Shown here: in pieces, positions 50,266-55,572 of the stretch
Layout: the number at the start of each line of letters is the position of its first letter
How positions within the stretch are numbered: position 1 is the first letter of the stretch
Assembly: GCF_011008935.1 (NCBI RefSeq)
Contig: NZ_JAAIVJ010000017.1
Span: forward strand, 1 to 55,572
Reading direction: 5' to 3'
Origin: Tabrizicola oligotrophica
Lineage (GTDB): Bacteria > Pseudomonadota > Alphaproteobacteria > Rhodobacterales > Rhodobacteraceae
Length of the DNA: 55,572 nt
The notes under the pieces: model-generated
What the model saw: the letters and a program-made list of their open reading frames with translations, nothing else
Told to the model about the DNA's origin: nothing
Database searches by the model: none
Program-made: the position numbers and the translations under genes

Positions 50266-53082
50266 ATGCAGCCGGTTGACCCCAAACGTGCCGTCACACA
50301 GATCTCCCAGCGCCTGTCCCTGCGCAAACCGCAAGCCGAGGCGCTGCGCAGGCTGGACGACATCGTTGAGCTGATTGCCCCGTCGAAAGACACTGATGTC
50401 GCTGCCGCCCGTGCTGCTGTGCGCCAAGCTTATGGCAAGCTGAGCGACGCCACCTTTGACGACTTCGAACGCGACTTCCCCAGCATCTGCTTTGCGCTGG
50501 CAACAGGGGTGGGCAAGACGCGGTTGATGGGGGCCTTCATCAGCTATCTCTACATGATCGGCAAAAGCCGGAACTTCTTTGTACTGGCCCCGAACCTGAC
50601 CATCTACGAAAAGCTGCTTGCGGACTTTCAGCCCACCAGCCCGAAATATGTGTTCCGTGGGATCGAGGCTTTTGCTCACAACGCCCCCCTGATCGTGAAC
50701 GCCGAAAACTACGAGGAAGGGCGCGGTGTGCGCGGTACCGACCTCTTCGGGCGCGAAGGGGCGATCATCAACATCTTCAACATCTCGAAGATCAATTCCG
50801 AGGTGAGGGGTGGCAACTCCCCCCGTATCAAGCGGCTGCAGGAGTATATCGGCGACAGCTACTTTGCCTATCTGTCGGGGCTGGATGACCTTGTGCTGTT
50901 GATGGACGAGGCGCATCGCTATCGTGGGTCTGCTGGGGCGAAGGCGATTGCCGAACTGAAGCCGATCCTGGGCCTAGAAGTGACCGCGACCCCCAAGACG
51001 GTCGGCTCCAAGAGCCAAGACTTCCGTAATGTCGTCTACCGCTACGATCTGCCCGACGCGATGGAAGACGGATATGTTAAGGAACCTGCGGTTGGCACTC
51101 GCGCTAACTTCAACCCGAAATCGGTGGATGAAGAGACGCTGCAGCGGATCAAGCTGGAAGACGGGGTCAACTACCACGAACATGTGCGGGTGAAGCTGGA
51201 AACCTATGCCCGTCAGCAAGACGTAAAGGTCGTTCGGCCCTTCATGCTGGTTGTGACGCAGGACACGACCCATGCACGGCAGGTGCGGGAATTCATCGAA
51301 AGCGATGGCTTCTTTGATGGGCGCTACAAGGGTCGCGTCGCAGAAATCCACTCTAAGCTGACAGGCGAAGAAAGCGACGAGAACGCCCAACGCCTGCTGA
51401 ACATCGAAAAAGCTGGCGATACGGATATCGTCATCCACGTGAACAAACTGAAAGAGGGCTGGGACGTCTCGAACCTCTTTACCATCGTCCCGCTGCGGGC
51501 CTCTGCATCGGACATCCTGACAGAACAGACGCTAGGACGCGGCTTGCGCTTGCCCTACGGCAAGCGGACGGGTGTAGAGGTTGTGGATACCCTGACGGTC
51601 ATTGCACACGAACGCTTTGATGAGCTGATCAGCAAGGCCAAGGAAGAGAACGGCGTTACCCGCAAGCTGAAGGGGGTCACGATTGGTGATGGCGGTGATG
51701 TGCCGTCCTCGAAACCCGTCGTTGTGCCCGCTCCTTCCGTGATCGAACAGATGATCGCGCAGGCTGCTATGCCAGATGCTCTGCCCACGAGTTTTCCGGC
51801 ATATGTGCCGGGGGGCACTCAGGTAGCTCCCCCACAGGGGTTTGCAGCACCACCAGCTCCGGCATTCAAATACAGCAAGCCGGAAGAGCTGAACATCGCC
51901 AAGACCGTTCTGGCGGTTGTGTTGCCCCAGATCGGCAAGGAGGTTTCCTCCATCAAGGACCTGCAGAACCCAAAGGTGATTGAGCGGATCGCTAGTGCCG
52001 CCGTGGCCGCCCAGAAGTTCGATGATGGTCTGTTCCCGACCGTGACCTTGGAGCAGGCAACCGCCGTCGCCGAGGAGGTTTGCAAGCAGTTCGTGCAACG
52101 CACCATCGCCATCCCGACACTGACGATTACGCCCAAGCAGCAGGTATCCTTCGGTTTCAAGCCGTTCGAGCTGGACGTGAAGTCATGGAACTATCAGCCG
52201 CTTTCGAAGGAGCTGATGATCCAAATCCTGCGGACGGAAGCGCGGTCGACCATCTCCGGGGAGGCAGGCGGTGAGAGGCCCGAACGCCTTGCGGATTATC
52301 TGGTCACAAAGCTGATCGACTTCCCCGAAGTCGACTACGAGGCCCATTCAAATATCCTCTATGGGCTTGCGGGTCAGGTTGTGTCCCATTTTCGCGCCAA
52401 ATATCCTGATGAAGAACAACTTCGCACCGTTCTGCAGGGTCATGCCAAGCAGATGGCGGAGGCGATCTTCGTCCAGATGAAACAAAATATGTGGCGTGAG
52501 CAGGCGAATTACCGGGTCACAGTCACTGCGGCCTTCGAGCACCTGAAGCCCCAGACGTTTGACGGATCAAGCCAGGACACGGTTCGCGATTTCCGCCATC
52601 CACCTGAACGGCTGCAAGATATCAAGCGGTTTATCTTCGGGGGATTTGCCAAGTGCTGTTATCAGATGGCCAAGTTCGACTCGGACACCGAAAGAAAGAT
52701 GGCAGTCATTCTTGAACAGGATTCGACCGTTCAGCTTTGGATGAAGCCGGGGCCAAACCAGTTCAAAATCTTCGATGCTGATGGTCTGCCGTATCAGCCG
52801 GATTTTGTCGTCGAGACCGATACGGACAAGCTGATCATCGAGACCAAACGCGCTAGCGAGATGGAAGATGCCACCGTAAAGCGTAAAGCCGATGCCGCAA
52901 GCCTGTGGGCCTTCATCGCCACAGAGGTTCACGGCAAGAAAATCGGCGACAAGCCGTGGAGCTACTTGCTGGTTCCAGAGAATGCGGTTCTTGGAAACGC
53001 AACGGTCAAAGGTCTTTTATCGAACTGCCAGCGATTGGCGGACGCAGACCTTCGTGCGAGATACGATGTGTCGACGGTGTGA
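50266..53082 (+). CDS. Type III Res-like helicase-nuclease
   Basis: This is a 938-residue restriction subunit. The superfamily 2 motor has ATGVGKTRLMGAF (Walker A), LMDEAHRYRG, LEVTATPK, KEGWDVSNLF and TEQTLGRGLRLP. A C-terminal PD-(D/E)xK nuclease is seen at YQPDFVVETDTDKLIIETKR. A proline-rich linker (about residues 485-540) separates motor and C-terminal part. It should pair with the Mod-like protein to cleave unmodified DNA. ATG 50266 follows GGGGAG at 5 nt and is preferred to GTG 50260. The length is typical of type III Res. Confidence 0.9.
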   Translation: MQPVDPKRAVTQISQRLSLRKPQAEALRRLDDIVELIAPSKDTDVAAARAAVRQAYGKLSDATFDDFERDFPSICFALATGVGKTRLMGAFISYLYMIGKSRNFFVLAPNLTIYEKLLADFQPTSPKYVFRGIEAFAHNAPLIVNAENYEEGRGVRGTDLFGREGAIINIFNISKINSEVRGGNSPRIKRLQEYIGDSYFAYLSGLDDLVLLMDEAHRYRGSAGAKAIAELKPILGLEVTATPKTVGSKSQDFRNVVYRYDLPDAMEDGYVKEPAVGTRANFNPKSVDEETLQRIKLEDGVNYHEHVRVKLETYARQQDVKVVRPFMLVVTQDTTHARQVREFIESDGFFDGRYKGRVAEIHSKLTGEESDENAQRLLNIEKAGDTDIVIHVNKLKEGWDVSNLFTIVPLRASASDILTEQTLGRGLRLPYGKRTGVEVVDTLTVIAHERFDELISKAKEENGVTRKLKGVTIGDGGDVPSSKPVVVPAPSVIEQMIAQAAMPDALPTSFPAYVPGGTQVAPPQGFAAPPAPAFKYSKPEELNIAKTVLAVVLPQIGKEVSSIKDLQNPKVIERIASAAVAAQKFDDGLFPTVTLEQATAVAEEVCKQFVQRTIAIPTLTITPKQQVSFGFKPFELDVKSWNYQPLSKELMIQILRTEARSTISGEAGGERPERLADYLVTKLIDFPEVDYEAHSNILYGLAGQVVSHFRAKYPDEEQLRTVLQGHAKQMAEAIFVQMKQNMWREQANYRVTVTAAFEHLKPQTFDGSSQDTVRDFRHPPERLQDIKRFIFGGFAKCCYQMAKFDSDTERKMAVILEQDSTVQLWMKPGPNQFKIFDADGLPYQPDFVVETDTDKLIIETKRASEMEDATVKRKADAASLWAFIATEVHGKKIGDKPWSYLLVPENAVLGNATVKGLLSNCQRLADADLRARYDVSTV

Positions 53083-53146
53083 CGCGAATGGATAAAGGGC
53101 GGGTGTTATGATGTCCCACCACCGGATTTTGGACTGATAGGTACTC

Positions 53147-55483
53147 ATGGCCGACACAACCAGAAAGCCAAAGCCCGAGAACCTCAAGTCGCCGCTGGTC
53201 CTTGATGCGGCGCTATTCAATCCGTTGCCTCGTAGGGGAGTTCAGCCTGACTCGATCTTCTTAATCGGGTTCGACACCGAGTATGAGAAGTCGGACAGCA
53301 CCGACGAGGAGGAGGCCAAATCAAACCGGGTCTTGTCCTATCAGTATTGCGGCCTCTTGGTCGATGACGACGGCGAGCAATATGATCTCAAGTGGTCGGG
53401 CATCATCTACCCGAAGGGGCCAACGGTTGAAGATCGCCTCACCATCCCCGAGTTCCTGCACCATGTTATTCAGGACGGTCTGAAGCAGCATCCTGCGCTG
53501 CGCTTCCCTTCACGGGTCCATCTCGTGGCCCATTTCACGCGGGCTGACGTTCCGGGGTTTCGCGAGTTCAAGGACAAGACCCTGCGAGATAGGCTGCTGC
53601 TTCAGAATATCCGAAGCCTTTTCATGAACCTCGAAAGCCCCTTCGTGGTGGAGTTCCAGTCCCAGACCGAAGGCAAGCCCGTTGAACTTAAGGTCTCATT
53701 CCGGGACACGATGACCTTGGCACCAACAGGGCTTCGCAGCCTCGACGACCTTGGGAAACTGGTAGGCGTTCCGAAGCTCAAGCTGTCCGACGATCCAAAG
53801 CAGGAATATTTCTATAAAACCCATATGGGGCGATTGCTTCAGGATGACCGTTCCCTGTTCGAACGGTACGCGATCCGTGACGCCGAAGTTTGCGCGGCCT
53901 ATGCGGCTCAGATGATCCGGGCATCGGACGATAACTTGGGCGCTTTCGCCTTGCCAACGACCCTGTCCTCGAAGGGCCTCAAGCTTCTCAAGAAGTTCTG
54001 GGAGGACAATAGGGCTGACGGGCTTGCCTTGGTCGGCAAGGAAGAGGTCGATGAACTGATCTGGAGCACCAAGTTCAATCGCCACGTCAAGAGGAAGAGC
54101 CTTGTCAATTTGCCGTTCCTTCACTGGAACGAGCAGTTCCTGACCGAAGCCTATCATGGCGGGCGCAATGAGCAGTTCTGGTTCGGCCCGGCCCCGGAAG
54201 GGGTCTGGTACGACTACGATCTGGCCAGCGCCTACCCGTCGGCCATGACGCTGATCGGCACACCGGACTGGAGCAAGTTTTACGACATCCCCGACACCGA
54301 TACCCTGCTGAGTGAACGGTTTTCCTCGTCCGATTTGGCCTTCGCCAATGTGGACTTCGAGTTCCCCGATGATGTCCTCTATCCAGTCCTCCCTGTCAGA
54401 ACGACTCACGGTTTGATCTTCCCGCGAAAGGGCAACAGCACTACGCATATCAGCGAGATCTGGCTGGCACATCGGCTCGGTTGCAAGATCAAACTGATCG
54501 AGGGGCGATACGTCGAGTCCTCCGGCGGTGGTGATCCGGGTATTCCCGCGAATTCGATCCGGCCCTTTGCCGATTTTTCAAAGTTCTGCGTCGACAAGCG
54601 AAACGAATTCCCAAAAGGAACCCTTCAGAACCTGATGTGGAAGGAGATCGTCAACTCGACCTATGGCAAGACGGGGCAAGGCTTGAGGGAGCGGCGTGTC
54701 TATGACCTGCGCGATGCAGATACGAAACTGCTGCCCCCTTCCGACATCACCAATCCGGCCTATGCCTCGTTCATCACGGCTTTCTGCCGAGGCGTCCTGG
54801 GCGAAATCATGAACACCCTTCCTAAGGGTGTTTCGATTTTCAGCGTCACCACTGACGGGTTCCTGACCACTGCAAGCCCCGATCAGATGCAGGCCGCGAC
54901 CAAGGGGGAATTGTGCCAATTCTATCAGAAGGCGCGGGCCTACCTGAGTGGCAAGAGCGACATATATGAGGTGAAGCACATCATTCGGCGTCCCTTGGGC
55001 TGGCGGACACGCGGTCAGGCCACGCTCGTTCCGTCTCAACCGGACGACTGGCAAGGAGCAGGTATCAGCCATTCGGAGGATGGAAGAATCGTCCTCGCCA
55101 AGGGCGGTATCAAGTTGAATGGTCGGTTGTCCAAAGCCGAACAAAATCAAGAAATCCTGACGAAATTCGCAGGCAGGAAGCCTGATGACATCCTCGCCTA
55201 TAGCATCGGCTCTGGCCCAAAGTTCCAGTATACGGAGGGCAGCGACTTCATCGATATAGACGTTGTGAAAAGGCTATCCATGGAGTTCGACTGGAAGCGA
55301 AGGCCATCCGAACCCGAGGACTCGGACGTATCGGGCACCATCATGCCCGGAGGTCGGCATCTTTCGTTCAAAACCGTTCCATGGGACGATGTCCGCCAAT
55401 TCAATAAGGTTAGGGAAAATTGGGGTGTATTCCGTCAGTCCAGCCTGCGCATTCCACGGAAGCTGGGCGCCTATTCCACGTGA
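53147..55483 (+). CDS. Family B DNA polymerase with 3'-5' exonuclease motifs
   Basis: This is a 778-residue DNA polymerase. Exonuclease motifs: GFDTEYE (Exo I, Asp43 and Glu45), a degenerate Exo II near AHFTRADVPGF, and YAIRDAEVCAAYA (Exo III). Polymerase motifs: YDYDLASAYPSAM (motif A), KEIVNSTYGKTGQ (motif B, Lys499) and SVTTDGF (motif C; only the second Asp, Asp570, of DTD is kept). The layout recalls protein-primed or primer-independent PolB of mobile elements and not the replicative Pol II. It lies 64 bp after the Res gene in the same direction. Its last ten codons lie in IS-like repeats, so the natural C-terminus may be lost. Start ATG 53147. Confidence 0.85.
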   Translation: MADTTRKPKPENLKSPLVLDAALFNPLPRRGVQPDSIFLIGFDTEYEKSDSTDEEEAKSNRVLSYQYCGLLVDDDGEQYDLKWSGIIYPKGPTVEDRLTIPEFLHHVIQDGLKQHPALRFPSRVHLVAHFTRADVPGFREFKDKTLRDRLLLQNIRSLFMNLESPFVVEFQSQTEGKPVELKVSFRDTMTLAPTGLRSLDDLGKLVGVPKLKLSDDPKQEYFYKTHMGRLLQDDRSLFERYAIRDAEVCAAYAAQMIRASDDNLGAFALPTTLSSKGLKLLKKFWEDNRADGLALVGKEEVDELIWSTKFNRHVKRKSLVNLPFLHWNEQFLTEAYHGGRNEQFWFGPAPEGVWYDYDLASAYPSAMTLIGTPDWSKFYDIPDTDTLLSERFSSSDLAFANVDFEFPDDVLYPVLPVRTTHGLIFPRKGNSTTHISEIWLAHRLGCKIKLIEGRYVESSGGGDPGIPANSIRPFADFSKFCVDKRNEFPKGTLQNLMWKEIVNSTYGKTGQGLRERRVYDLRDADTKLLPPSDITNPAYASFITAFCRGVLGEIMNTLPKGVSIFSVTTDGFLTTASPDQMQAATKGELCQFYQKARAYLSGKSDIYEVKHIIRRPLGWRTRGQATLVPSQPDDWQGAGISHSEDGRIVLAKGGIKLNGRLSKAEQNQEILTKFAGRKPDDILAYSIGSGPKFQYTEGSDFIDIDVVKRLSMEFDWKRRPSEPEDSDVSGTIMPGGRHLSFKTVPWDDVRQFNKVRENWGVFRQSSLRIPRKLGAYST

Positions 55484-55541
55484 TCGTGGGCACTCGTTCC
55501 ACGGCATCTTGGGCAGCTGTTCCACGCGAAGGTGGGCAGCT
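55451..55541. repeat. Four 23-bp repeats resembling an IS21-family left end
   Basis: TTCCACG recurs at 55452, 55474, 55497 and 55520 (period 22-23 bp), each followed 6-8 nt later by GGGC, mostly GGGCA. Multiple repeats at the termini, bound by the IstA transposase, are a trait of IS21 elements. The polymerase stop codon at 55481-55483 is inside them. An ATG at 55560 near the window edge could begin istA. The family is inferred; the transposase is not visible. Confidence 0.6.
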
Positions 55542-55572
55542 GGTTTGACCGACGGTTTCATGGAGTCAGGCT

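Larger units (their letters stand above)
42115..55572. mobile_element. Probable second tandem element, partial
   Basis: The right att repeat is not joined to a tRNA 5' half, so chromosome does not begin here. The genes that follow (HNH protein, DUF3768, YaaC-like, SNF2-Mod-Res-PolB) are accessory in kind and differ in base composition from the left flank. I infer a second element of the same array whose integrase and intact tRNA-Phe would lie beyond the window. The limits are not seen. Confidence 0.5.

Noticed and set aside
45639-53082. A DISARM or BREX system
   Set aside because: SNF2 helicase plus methyltransferase recalls class 1 DISARM, but no drmA, drmB or drmC-like gene follows; there is no PglZ or BrxC for BREX. 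The Res-like protein has its own PD-(D/E)xK nuclease.
53147-55483. The element as a typical pipolin because of PolB and tRNA insertion
   Set aside because: It was kept only as an alternative: the PolB follows a Res gene within 64 bp in an operon, and no other pipolin genes are seen near it. The window ends before the element's own integrase could be checked.

Overview
The window is G+C-rich chromosomal DNA of an alphaproteobacterium, most likely a member of the Rhodobacteraceae. This rests on the style of parE, the alphaproteobacterial-type aspartate aminotransferase, sdhE, ppk2, GcvA-like LysR, DUF3768 and RTX genes; no rRNA or complete tRNA is present to place it more precisely.

Left part (1-20.3 kb), mostly core or shell genes. 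It holds parE (topoisomerase IV subunit B) with two translationally coupled, A+T-richer small genes behind it; a Phd/Doc toxin-antitoxin pair; a glutathione S-transferase; a LuxR-type regulator fused to an alpha/beta-hydrolase fold whose catalytic His is replaced; ppk2; a small SAM methyltransferase; a MATE exporter; and a three-gene leftward operon (aspartate aminotransferase, a small unknown protein, an OafA-type acyltransferase with SGNH domain). Next come sdhE, a 1000-residue RTX protein, a LysR regulator, a scar where two broken genes are joined, and a second RTX protein with cadherin-like repeats.

Middle part (20.85-42.11 kb), an integrative and mobilizable element of about 21 kb. Identical 47-bp direct repeats copying the 3' half of a tRNA-Phe gene bound it. 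It carries a ColE1-style mobilization block (mobC and a relaxase gene with two genes nested in another frame), a Fic protein, a tandem pair of phospholipase-D-like/helicase fusion proteins, a 2141-residue Avs-like STAND NTPase with a Cap4-like nuclease head and a small partner gene, an Xre/membrane protein/VapB/VapC cluster, two small HTH proteins and a tyrosine integrase next to the right repeat. Neither repeat copy has a tRNA 5' half, and a decayed integrase 3' end lies just left of the left repeat. I infer a tandem array of related elements, with the intact tRNA-Phe lying to the right of the window.

Right part (42.1 kb to the end), probably a second element in that array. It holds an HNH nuclease-like gene, a DUF3768 gene, a YaaC-like gene, and a tightly packed operon: SNF2 helicase, beta-class (type III-like) DNA methyltransferase, type III Res-like helicase-nuclease, and a family B DNA polymerase with proofreading-exonuclease motifs. 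The polymerase 3' end runs into four 23-bp repeats that look like an IS21-family terminus. The SNF2-Mod-Res-PolB group, and the HIT/PLD/helicase plus PLD/helicase pair, are the best candidates here for undescribed anti-phage systems; both functions are inferred from domains and context only.
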